This document shows positions 33,101 to 43,422 of a DNA stretch of 64,000 nt, piece after piece. Location: contig CM060731.1 of NCBI GenBank assembly GCA_030704615.1, positions 62,786,756 to 62,850,755 of the forward strand. Direction: 5' to 3'. The notes beneath the pieces were generated by a model. It searched no databases. It was not told the DNA's origin and saw only the letters and a list, made by a program, of their open reading frames with translations. The DNA comes from Takakia lepidozioides. Its lineage: Eukaryota; Streptophyta; Takakiopsida; Takakiales; Takakiaceae. Within the stretch, counting starts at the first letter, position 1. Every line of letters begins with the position of its first letter. The position numbers and the translations under genes are program-made.

Positions 33101-33341
33101 AGGAAATGTCACCCAACAACTGAAAGAAAGGGGCCCCAAACTGAAAAATTCAAGTCATAACCACCCCTATCGCAAGCCCCCCCAAATCCTCCCTGAAGTC
33201 CCTGTGGCTTTTCAGTGCTCATTTCTTCACTGCCAAAACACTGCAGCAAAGGGATGTATTCAGAAATGTTGTTCAAAGTGTTGTGTCAGATCTGGCCAAA
33301 GATGCTTGAGACACAGATTTGGCCCAGCACGCATGGGATGA
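29637..33341 (+). CDS. SAP-domain nuclear protein, CCCH-62-like family
   Basis: Nine exons: 29637-29761, 30292-30410, 30846-30963, 31257-31318, 31414-31465, 31695-31788, 32055-32153, 32662-32779, 33103-33341. They total 1026 nt, 341 residues, with all phases consistent. A SAP domain (about residues 84-120: LEELKMDGLKAYLRYYG, then GAKAILMERI) should bind DNA or RNA in the nucleus. The middle has INCTGDVVHGDVVLFEQ, GRVVKESYGATKQQHTFT and LLIKGRNLYRLRTFRQ, which I recall as conserved in the plant zinc finger CCCH domain-containing protein 62 group. A basic EKHLRGAAART segment follows. The tail is Cys-rich: C301, C306, C314, C318, C319, C322, C323, C330 and H333, a likely zinc site. No classic CCCH finger is evident in this model. 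Biological role unknown. A fragment of exon 2 is copied at 20458-20690. Confidence 0.82.
30091..30183 (+). repeat. (GT)n and (GA)n microsatellites in intron 1
   Basis: A GT run (30091-30118) is followed by GA runs to about 30183, broken by GAAATGAAATGAGATG. They lie in intron 1 of the SAP-domain gene. Confidence 0.9.
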
Positions 33342-34349
33342 GTTGTAAAGGCAAAGTCAACAGTCCTTTCTCCAAAACAAGACTACTGTAATGAGCAGTC
33401 TTCAACCTGATACGTGGGAACGAGAACCCCGTTTACATGTTGCCGTTGAGGGTTGTGCATAATCCCTCCTCTTGTGGGCCACACTCTTGTGTGAGGGCAA
33501 GGCAAACATACGTGGAGGCATCTAAGGTGAGACTTCTAGGATTAGGGTGGCAATGTTCTAATCCTTTACACCTTGGGAGCCTGGGATACTGCGATATCCC
33601 CACTGCTGAAACATGTCCTTTTGGTATAAGCCTAATCTTCACAAATCAGGCTTGGTCTTATTGAAGAAAATTAAGACAGCTTTTTATAATCAGACCTCTC
33701 GGCTGGAGCCCTATTCTGGTGTGACTGGTGCGGAAATGGACGCCACACATGTTCAGTACACTAAAGGTGTAAATTGCAATGCTGTACTCAATAAACCCAG
33801 TCTATCCAGCCTTCTCCGTAACCACAATGCTGTTGACATGGGAAGCTGATTTGCCAATTTCATGTTGAGATTCCCCAACTGGTGGTAGTATGTTTCAGAA
33901 TGAACATCCATGGTGAACATACTCATGGTGAACATTAATCACAGGGAACAGTTAAATCTTGAATAAATCCTTCATAAAATGCCTATTCTGTTTGAAACAT
34001 GTTTAGGCCCCCAACTCATTTACCCTCAAAAACAATCCACTGAGCAATCCCTGGTAGTGCCTGATATGGCCCTGATCTTGCATGCCTGATATGGCCCGTA
34101 TCAATCACTACCAATTCCTGGAAGGATAACATGTGAATTTTTTTACAGCCACGTGTAATCATGTAACACTGCCAAGGATTACTAAGTGCCTGAAATGTTG
34201 CATTTTGTTTGGAGTTAGATTTGTATCTCTCTCTTTGCAATTAAGATGTTCTGATAGGGAACGTCTGAATATCATGAATAGTGACATGGGTAGAAAAGAG
34301 GCAAGGAAGGGAAGCTACTCCCTCAATTTCTACAATCCCATCTTGACTA
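33342..34349. other. Intergenic, no gene seen
   Basis: 3' flank of the SAP-domain gene. Open frames here are short and featureless. Confidence 0.4.
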
Positions 34350-34514
34350 TAAAGATAAAGATAAAGTTTCTTTAACGTCCACTGAATTTACTGAGCCTAC
34401 TGCTCAACACACAGGCCATCGAGGGCCCAATGGACGGTCTGAAGGCACATGTTGAAGGATTGAACCCGGGATCACCTAGGTTATGCACAGGCAAGGCACA
34501 AACACCCAACCACA
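34350..34514 (-). mobile_element. tRNA-derived SINE
   Basis: On the minus strand it carries a pol III B-box-like core (GATCCCGGGTTCAATCC) preceded by TGTGCATAACCTAGG, the layout of plant SINE heads. It ends in a TCTTTA-type simple tail (the plus strand shows GATAAAGATAAAG at 34350). It does not fold as a complete tRNA. Confidence 0.65.
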
Positions 34515-34797
34515 CTGTGTTGAATGTGCCGGTTAGGTAAGCTGGTGGTAGCAGTGTGTGACAACAAGGCTGAGGCTGTGACCTACACTGGTATTTATTT
34601 CCCTTCACGATAATCCCTCACTAGCATCTTGACAGGGCCAAGGGTTTTCTGCTAGAAATCACCGCACATGTTAACAGGGTCTTGAGTTTGCTCAATCCTT
34701 TTGAGGAAAAGAACCATTCTTATTGCGATTTAGACTCTGAAACTGGTAACAATTGGGGATGTGCCTTAAAGATAGTAAAGTTCCATCAATTATGTTC
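34515..34797 (+). pseudogene. Copied fragment of the C2-domain gene (exons 5-6 and intron)
   Basis: It aligns with 46005-46313: GTAGCAGTGTGTGACAACAAG, ACACTGGTATTTA, TTTTCTGCTAGAAATCA and GAGGAAAAGAACCATTC are shared in the same order. It contains intron sequence, so it is a DNA-level copy. It has several indels and is not coding. It is sandwiched between the SINE and the tRNA-like repeat array. Confidence 0.85.
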
Positions 34798-36580
34798 GGA
34801 GCCCCACGACAGGAGAGATAACAAGGAAAGGTCTCCGGTTCAAATCAGGTAGGTTATGTGGAAAGAAAATGATTAGACAGATGACTCAGATGACATTGGA
34901 CACTTGGGTCAACGGCATAGGCTACCTTAGTCAATATATGAATCGAGAAGTTTGTTTTGTTTTGTTTTGTAGGGCCGTTAAGATCTCGCCAACCGCGGGG
35001 CCTCAGCCCGGTGCTCAGTGCTGTTGGAAAGCGCTCAATGAGGAGGGGTGCACCGGCTTGGTCTCATGCTTTTTGGACCCGCGGTGTGGAAGATATGGAA
35101 TTTTGAATGCTTTGGGTCGCTGGAAATTTGGGAAAAATAGCAAAGTGACGAAAAATAGCAAAGTGGATATATCAATATATGAAGCCTCGACAGGGGAGAT
35201 TGCAAAAATAGCAAAGCACTATAGAGGTCCTATAGTTTTTTTAAATCAAACTATGGCACTCGGCGTTTAAAGGTTAAAAGGGTCAATTACATGGTCTATG
35301 AACATTTTTAGCTAAACTTAAAAACACAAACATTGCCAGAATAGCGAAACACTATTTTTTTAATATTATAATCAATATATAAAGCGAGACGTTTGTTTGT
35401 TTTAGATTTGAGATGTCCCAGCGGCCCCTGCCATGGTGCTTGGAAAGCCCTCGATGAAGAGGGGTGCATCGACTTCTCATGATTTTGGGACCTGCGGTGT
35501 GGGAGATGTTGAGTTTCAAGTACTTTTGTCGCTGGGAATTCCTGAAAAATAGGAAAGTGGGCATTCCTAGGACAATGGTTGGAGCCTCGACAGGAGATAT
35601 ATAAAGGGAAAGGTCTCCAGTTCAAATCTGGTCGTAGGCTTTGTGGAAAAAAAATGATGAGATACGGCTAACACGAATTTCAAGTATGTAGAGGTATACT
35701 TCGGTCTCTACATAGGAGACGCACTTGGATACACTTGGATTACATTTGGGCTTAGATGACAGTGGACACTTGAGCCTCTACACGGGAGATACACTTGGAT
35801 ACATAGAAGATTGTACTTGGGCTTAGATGGGCTTGGACATAGGAGACGCACTAGGATACATAAAAAATCACACTTGGTCTTACATTTCAATTCTTCACAT
35901 ATGGGCCAAAGGCACATGCTACCCTAGAGGTCGCACTTGGGCCTCGACATAGGAGACACACTTGGACGTGGGCTTAATTAGATGACATTGGACACTTGGC
36001 AAGTGTCCAAAGGCACATGCTACCCTAGAGGTCGCACTTGGGCCTCGACATAGGAGACACACTTGGACGTGGGCTTAATTAGATGACATTGGACACTTGG
36101 CAAGTGTCCAACGGCACATGCTACCTAAGTCAATATATGAAGCGAGACGTTTGTTTTGTTTTGTTTTGTAGATTTGAGATGTCCCAACCGTGAGGCCCCA
36201 ACCCTGGTGCTTTGGTACCATTGGAAAGCCCTCGACGAGGAGGGGTGCACGGGCTTGGTCTCATGATTTTTGGACCTGCGGTGTGGGAGATGTGGAATTT
36301 CAAGTACTTTGGGTAGCTGAAAATTCCCAAAAAATAGCAAAGTGGGAATTCTTAGGACAATGGTTGGAACCTCGAGAGGAGAGATATAAAGGGAAAGGTG
36401 TCCGGTTCAAATCTGGTCGGCTTTGTGGAAAAAAAATGCATTTGGACTTAGATGACATTGGACCCTTGGGCCTACAGTAGAGGCTACCCTAGAGGTCACA
36501 CTTGGGCCTCGACATAGGAGACGCACTTGCATACATAGGAGATTGCACTTGGGCTGAGATGACACTTGACATTTGGGCCC
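34798..36580 (+). repeat. Array of tRNA-like modules and short tandem units
   Basis: Two modules alternate. Module A (about 300 bp, near 34934-35265, 35365-35660 and 36121-36433; an end only at 34800-34866) contains ATAGCAAAGTGG, close to a pol III A box, and CCGGTTCAAATC or CAGTTCAAATC, a B box. Module B is built from GACATAGGAGACRCACTTGG-type units. Spacing of A to B box is about 60 nt, longer than in a tRNA. It looks like a tandemly multiplied SINE-like element. Confidence 0.6.
35908..36122 (+). repeat. 101-bp tandem repeat, two copies
   Basis: GGCACATGCTACCCTAGAGG begins near 35911 and 36013, and a third start at about 36113 is cut by the next tRNA-like module. The two copies are nearly identical. 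Confidence 0.85.
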
Positions 36581-37469
36581 CATTCCTACTCCTCATATTT
36601 GGTTACTGCGAAAGAGGTTATTTTCTCCTCAAGCAATTGTTCAATGTTCGTCTGCGTGCTTGAGGCTCTTGCGAGTCTCTTCTATCTTGGAGTATATGAG
36701 CCCTTGTGACTTTGCACAACATGCTACACCGTTGACTTTTCAATCTACTCATAAGTTGACCGGCAAGTGGACCCTCCGATTTTGAAGCTTGAACATTCAC
36801 ATGTGTTCTATTCTAAACCTTAGGGACGTCCTAAACCCTAAACTTCATTAGTGCTTTGCTAAAGTTCCGCGGTTAGCTTCTTTCTACAAGCTTTTAGTTT
36901 GAAAAAAGACTTTTTATTCCTATCATTGTTTGTCTTAGTTCAATTATATTTGAGAGATATTGTTGACTTTAGCCAAGCCAATTTTAGGCTTTAAAAAGTT
37001 ATATTTTCTCTATTTAGGCAGAGAGTTATTTTCTGTACATAAGAAAAACTTTTTCTTATTCTAGACGTAGAAATAACTTTCTCTTACCTATTTTGGACTT
37101 GTGCCTATTTGAGACAACCCCTTCCAGCTGAATAGTCAAAGTCCAAATATAGTTTGACATAGAAATAACTTTCTCTTACCTGATTTTGGACTTGTGATTC
37201 AATCACGTATATTTGCCTCTTTGCATATCTTTGCAGTTGCATCTCAACATCACTTCTTTTCTAGCTTTCTATCTCTCAGGATCAATGCTATTAGTTTCGG
37301 TTCCCATAATCTATATATCTACATATATAATGCATATATAAACTTTTTGGTTCGGATTGTGTTTTTATTGCACCCAGTGCACTTGCGGTCCGCATCCTGT
37401 TGCACTGCTACATTTGTCTCAACTCTTTTAAAAAGCCGAAAAATTAAAAAATGATATATTTCACAAGCA
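36581..37469. other. AT-rich intergenic DNA
   Basis: No gene is seen. A duplicated segment AGAAATAACTTTCTCTTACC occurs twice (about 37068 and 37161). A short run of TTTAGGG/CCCTAAA-like bases at about 36820-36840 is too short to be telomeric. Confidence 0.4.
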
Positions 37470-37588
37470 AAACTACATCAAAAATTTGTGCTCAAGGAAG
37501 CACAATGCGTTTCGTTGGCCAAACAAACCCCCAGAAAATTGAAATTCAAAAAGGTGATTTCGTGTGAGCACAAATTTTGATGTAGTTT
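37470..37588. repeat. Foldback, 24-25-bp arms
   Basis: AAACTACATCAAAA...TGTGCTCA (37470-37494) is inverted at 37565-37588 with a single-base bulge; the loop is about 70 nt. It is probably a MITE-type foldback. Confidence 0.75.
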
Positions 37589-39226
37589 CGTCTCGCTGTA
37601 GCATATTCTTGTTTCACTGTAGCATATTCTTAAGATATTTCAAGAATATATATCATATTCTAGTTTGCTTGGGCGCTCACACGAACCCAACCTCCAGGGA
37701 GAGGGAGAGCCATCTCATAAAATATCTTTCACCTTAAAAACACAAACCCTGACAGTCATGGACCCTCAAGACAGAACCAACCCATCAGTAGGTTAGGTGT
37801 ATTGAACTTGTTCGACTGCGCATATTGAAGCTATGGGGCAACAAAATAATAGAGGCTCAGTAGTTAGACGGTGATTGCACCAGCTCCGACAAGGACTCAT
37901 ACCTACAGAATTGATGGGCTTGGTCAACCTCCCCAACGTCTTTGGAGAAGTCTTGTAGACCTTCAATTTGAGATACAAGGCATGCTGAAATCAGACCGAT
38001 AAAGCTTAGGAAAATTCATGGACAGATGGTCCGAGGGATGCAATGGGACGATGATTACAGATTCACAATGCCAGGACTGGGGTGTTGTTGAAAGCCCGGC
38101 AGGCCTCCATCTCCCAAAGCTCTTGTCTGAACCTCTAAGCACCCCCGGGTTGCAAAGATGTTACACATTGCAGCCTACACTTTCAATGGTCCATGCATGT
38201 AAGAAAATTCAGGTTGAATGCTTCCGAAGTCCAGACTTTTGTCTAATCTCACAAGCTAGCATGCCTTGTCTTGTTCCTTTCCTTGGAAAGCGGTTTGCAC
38301 GTCCAATTAGCTGTGGTACTTAGACATTTATGGGGACCACCATCATCCTCCAAGTCCTTTCAGAATGGTAGCTCGACAAGAGCTGGCTAGGTGGCGGTGC
38401 AAAAGGTAACATATCAAGCGAAAATCAAGTGGAAGACGAGCCCACAAACATGGGAGAAGAATTGTAGCACAAGCATTGCAAGATGAATTCAACACAATTT
38501 GGAGAAAGTGGGTACTGCCATCTCTCCCCCCACTGTGCATATTTAAAAAATGGAGCTCTGAAGTTACACACATAATGAGACTAGAATGCTCATGGCCGAT
38601 ACCAGTATGTTGCCGTCTCCATTTCTCAACTGCAAAAGTTTAAGAACTAGCACAGCCCATCACGATCATTCACTAGCGTGGAAAGGTTATGAGGACGAGA
38701 CCTCGAAACATAAATCGCTCTGTTCACGAGAATCTTGCGCTTAGATAAGGAAAAAGTTGGTGCTCGTCTCATTCGAATTTCTGCTCTCTTCCACGACGCA
38801 GGGGTTCCTACCAACAATCTAAAAAGCTGAGGAATAAAGTGAGAACAAAGAGCGTGAAAGAAAGAATCGTCGTCTCAAATTTCCAAGGCAGATTACCAAC
38901 CCCCACTGAGACCCACATGTTCCAGCACTTTCAGGTCTGCCGGGAGTCACGAAGAGACTTCAACCTTTCTCCAGCAAGAACCCCCAAAACTAATCCCGCA
39001 GGTCGCATCACAATTACGAGCGAGCAACTTGCTCTTGGCATCTGTGACATATCTGCTCCACACCGATACAAACCTGCAGCTCCATGGTCCATCACTAAAA
39101 CAGTCCATCTCGTTGTTGCCATTTCGAGAACTTGAACCTTTGCAAAAAACGGATACAATACACAAGGGAGAAGAAATTGAACGCTTCCTATAAAGAGGAT
39201 GTAGCAGTACACCAGCCCAACTGGCG
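37589..39226. other. Intergenic, no gene recognized
   Basis: Several short open frames on both strands have no recognizable domain. Confidence 0.35.
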
Positions 39227-39760
39227 CTATCTCTCACGTTCTGAGTTCTGATTCCTTTCAGGCGCTACAATCTGCACTGCATCCTCCGCAACAAATCCTT
39301 TAGAAGGCATAGCCTCGAGTCTTCTCCGTCCAGCGATGGGGGTGGCTGTGACATGCATTAGCATCTGATTGCCAACGAAAAGCTCACTCACATGCAGACT
39401 GGAGAGACGTGCTCCATCAACTAGATTTCCACAAGCCTGCCGCAGTCTTGTGAACACCGTCGTAGGGGAGCTAAAGAGTGCCGTTAGAGTAGACATCGGG
39501 GGAGGCAAGGGAGCTGGTGGAGCTGTTTCGCCACCACCGAGTGTCACAGCTTTGGCAGCCTCCTCGGAACGCTCCCCAAGGACATCGTTCGCAGGTTCCA
39601 GTCTCTCATATGCAGATCGGTCAATAGCTTCCGGTGACGCTGGAGAGAGAGATTCATAATGGGAATCGGTTGAAGCCCACCACTTCCGGGGTGAAAGGGA
39701 AGCCAGGCGGACACGGAGCGTCCGAGTCAGTGAGAAGCCTCTGGACTTTTTGGCCATCAT
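39227..39760 (-). CDS. Hypothetical protein, 177 residues
   Basis: A single uninterrupted frame from ATG 39760. The N-terminus is basic (MMAKKSRGF, TLRVRLASLSPRKW), the centre is acidic and then Ala/Pro-rich (APPAPLPPPMS), and the C-terminal third is mixed. No signal peptide, membrane segment or known domain is seen. Composition is protein-like and GC-richer than its flanks, which supports a real gene, but it has no neighbours that suggest a function. It might also be one exon of a larger gene. Confidence 0.4.
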   Translation of the reverse strand: MMAKKSRGFSLTRTLRVRLASLSPRKWWASTDSHYESLSPASPEAIDRSAYERLEPANDVLGERSEEAAKAVTLGGGETAPPAPLPPPMSTLTALFSSPTTVFTRLRQACGNLVDGARLSSLHVSELFVGNQMLMHVTATPIAGRRRLEAMPSKGFVAEDAVQIVAPERNQNSERER

Positions 39761-42700
39761 ATTATGTTCTCTTTCTCCAAACCTGCCGTCAAACAACGAT
39801 GCTGCCTCTCACTAGCTTCGGCCAACTCACTTCAGAGATGAGCTGCAATAGCAGATGCTCTGTTGCCCACTTGAGAGAGACTCCACCAAATCGGATTCCG
39901 AGGGAACTTGTAATGAAAGAACTGAAGAATGAAAGAGAGACCGACAGAGTAACAGAGTTGTGGCTAGTGAAGGCCTTAATAGTGTCAGTGAACTCAGGAA
40001 GAATCTTGATCATCTATTTGAGAATATGGTCATGACATGCACAACTGAAGCTGATGAAAGAGCGGGAACAAGGAGGGTAGGAGACAAGATTACTAAAAAT
40101 CAATGCCGCAACTCGTCGAGAAGGAGAGATGGTCAATGTGTAGGTACTAGTAGGTAGGCGCACCGGATGGTGTGACTGCTGTCAACATCACTATCAGTGA
40201 GTATCAGTGGAGCACAGAAGCGCAGGGGACATGAAAAAGTGGAGGGAAAGAGGAACAGTGGCGGCGACAGTACGAAGCTGCAAACCATTATAATGCTGGA
40301 TTGCTCTATCATCCTCAAGAGCCCTTTGTCAGAACCCATTACGCCCACCTTCAGGCGCGCCCTAGAAGCTTGCAGGTCTACATTGAATGCTCACTAATGT
40401 TCTATCTCCCAGCACACACCTAACCCAGTGGTTGGCCACCCATCTTTTCCCCCCTTCCTTTTGCTCCGTGCTCAGCTATCCTTCAACTTGATCCGCCTCA
40501 GCACCAAACATGTTTAGTGAAAGCCTGCTGGCAGCCACGGTGGTCGCTAGTGCGTCCACCGACAAATCCGCGGAAAGGGAGCTGCTGCTCTAATCCTAGT
40601 AAGAACCTGCTTACATGCGCTTTCAATGCAAGGAATACAGAATAGGAGACAGTTGCTAGAGTAGATTGATGATGGGTTCATCGGAAGAGCCCACTGAGAT
40701 ATCCATCATCGGGGTACGGCCCGCGAGGTACAGCCGGGGAACCCCGCTCCGGCAGCCTCGTCGGCGAGCTGGACGATGAGAAAACGAGAACGATGAACCC
40801 AAGTATATCCAACGTCTTTGAGCTCTCAACTGATTTGTCTGAAACCTCGAGTCAACTGTGTCTGGAATACAACAGTTTGGTACTTGGCAGTCTGATATTG
40901 GGTGAGGAGTTTAGCGACCACACGATTAGGCGTTACGTGTGGTTTCATGGCAGAATAAGACGTTGGTCTGAAATACAATGGGCCCAAGGTCATCTTCCCA
41001 AATTTCACAGAAGGCTTTCGACGAGTGGCCCAGTGACACTGAAGTCTTTGCTGATCGCTAGACCAGTGATGTGGGACTTTGGCCATTTGAGAGCTTCTAC
41101 ATTTCATTCTCCAGGCGATGTGATATCACCCACTCTGGGCTCTGAGAGCTCTCGGACTCCAGAGTAGTGTTCTGCTGGGATGTTTCAGACGAGCACGAGA
41201 GGGTACATGCAGTGCACGCCCGGTGAGGGAGTAAACTTTCCATCTACCAGAGAAAAACTGGTCCGGACACTCCGCAGGATTAAGTTGTTAATCTTTCTTC
41301 TGCTGGTCTAATACACATAAGCCTTGTTGCTATTTCTCAGCCTTTCCTTGGCAGGGAACGAGAGAGATCAGCGAAGGGAGGGGTGGCCATGTGGAGATCT
41401 AGTATTTCTGAATCCTCCATCACTAATACGAAGCGAGGAGAGAGTAGAAACTGTGTGCAGAGACCAAAGAGCTTGTCAATATTCATTTAGGAGATGGAGG
41501 CTCAGTCTCTATGGTCAGCCCATGTCTTTGTTTGTTGTTTTGTTGTCTTTGACACAATCGTAGTTGATGAGCCCTGAAACTACATTGAAATCACTGTTTT
41601 GCACATCCTCCTTGAGGTCCAGACTTTGCAACATGAGTGTGTATGCTGGAGGAAGAATCCAGATTCCTGACAGGTAAGGGGCCAGAAAAAGCTGCCACAA
41701 TCTGCATCCTGATGTCGCCGATGGTATGAGCATCGTAGCCTTTCCTTGCAGCCAGTTATTGCAGCTCTCTATCTGCCATATCCGAGCACTGTATTACTGA
41801 ACCTCATACAACCAAGAAAGAACCACAACTCATAACTCATTCGCTGGAGCATACCAAATAAAAATAAAATAGCATAAATATTTCAGAGAGGCACTCTGCC
41901 CATCATTTGAGTGCTCTAAATTCTGCTAAATTGTCAAACGGGAGTGGAAGGGAACCCCCTTGGATTATCGAGTTTGACATTGCAAAATGTCATGACACCA
42001 TCTGTCCTGAAAAGCTGGTGGATTCAAGGGAAAAAATAGCTTGGGCATGTAAGGGGTTAGGATTACTTCCAGTTGAGACTTGAGACATTAACCTGGGTAC
42101 TCCCCAGGGTGATCGACTGCAAATAGAGGGGGACCTGCAGCTGCTTGCCCTCTTCAAAAGCGTCTGGGATCGCACAAGCGTTGAGCATGCTCATAAAAGT
42201 GGCCACATTTCTTTCTGGCATTTTTGCATGTCTGGAGGGAGTCGCTTGTGGCGCTGAGCATCGTCTCTCATTTTCTCTTCCTTCAGCTGTAGTCGAAGGT
42301 CATCATAGTATGCCATTTCTTCTTCATTGGTCAATTCTTTCTTGCATTGAATAGTCAAACCCTTTTGACACCACAAAGCTACTTCCTCCCACAAAGGATG
42401 GATTGTCTGCTTCCATCTGTTCCAAGTTCCAACCAATACTTCATTTTACGTCACTGAGCAGTGAGAAACACAACCTTAGAGAGTGAGCGACTGTGCGCGC
42501 GAGTCGGGAAAGGAACTACTTAACCTTCTTAAGAACGAGAGCGCAAGCATACGCCCCAACTTTCAAAACGAAAACAAAAAGAGAAAGACCGTCTGCCAAA
42601 CCCAAGATCGGGATGCGGGAGCAAAGTTGTCACACAAGGGGAAAACAAAGCAAGGGAGACGAGACTCGGAGACTCTCGGAGCTCCCAGGATCTCTGTCGC

Positions 42701-43422
42701 TAGCCCGAGCCAGCGGGCAGCGTCCACAATGTTTTCGGCCGGCCCGGCCGGAGGCGTTCCCGTACATGGGAACAGAGTCATAACAATGTCGTGCCCTAAG
42801 AGTTTAGAGCCTCCTCATTGGCCGATATTTTCAGTTATGGTGGTCCAGCGAATGGGAAGCAGGTATATTAACCACGGTTACGCCAGATTCGGAACCCGAG
42901 TTTAGGGCCGCTGCAGTTCAGTTGAGATGAACTGCCCCCCTTATCTTTTTGGAGACCAGCCCGCTGGCAACGCTCGTTGTGTGATCCTTGTGTGATCATT
43001 CTGAGGCAATCAACCGCACACAAGGATCACACAGCACACAGCACACAGCAGGTCTTCTCAAATTGGAAGTTTGTTAATCTGTCCTGTCCTTGAATTTTTC
43101 CGCAATGATCCGAAGTTGGGAAGCAGGTTCCGCTGGACAAATATTTTCGTTTTTAGATACACAGGTCAGAGTCTCTCTCTACAAGGGCTTACACATTCCT
43201 TGAATGGAAGTTCCGGGACACGTTCTTATGTTTGTATGCTTGCGCCTGGTCTTCTTCCCCTACGCCGTTTCTCGCCGTCTCTGACTGACTGATTGGGAGT
43301 AACGGCGTTGACGTGAGGAAGGATGAGGGTTCGTAGCTCTGAAAGCTTGTAAAAACCAGGCACACGGGGGGGCATTCTTCTAGAAGCTCCATGTTACATG
43401 TGAGAGGAAGCTCTTTCGCATC
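39761..43422. other. Intergenic with weak exon-like pieces
   Basis: Minus-strand pieces at 42436-42191 (acidic/basic helix, EEEMAYYDDLRLQLKEEK) and about 42155-42060 (GKQLQVPLYLQSITLG) look like exons of an unidentified gene, possibly a decayed fragment. The second ends in a stop at about 42060. The stretch 42480-43422 should hold the promoter and leader of the C2-domain gene. Confidence 0.3.

Noticed and set aside
34440-34480. tRNA gene on the minus strand
   Set aside because: There is a B-box-like core but no acceptor stem or cloverleaf; a SINE head explains it better.
36815-36840. Interstitial telomere repeat (CCTAAACCCTAAAC)
   Set aside because: Fewer than three units, within AT-rich DNA; chance is sufficient.
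40793-41167. Open frame of 124 codons as a gene
   Set aside because: No domain, no coding-like conservation visible and an equally long open frame on the opposite strand.
43021-43055. Tandem CACACAG-type run as a regulatory array
   Set aside because: A short simple repeat in the leader region of the C2 gene with no further support.
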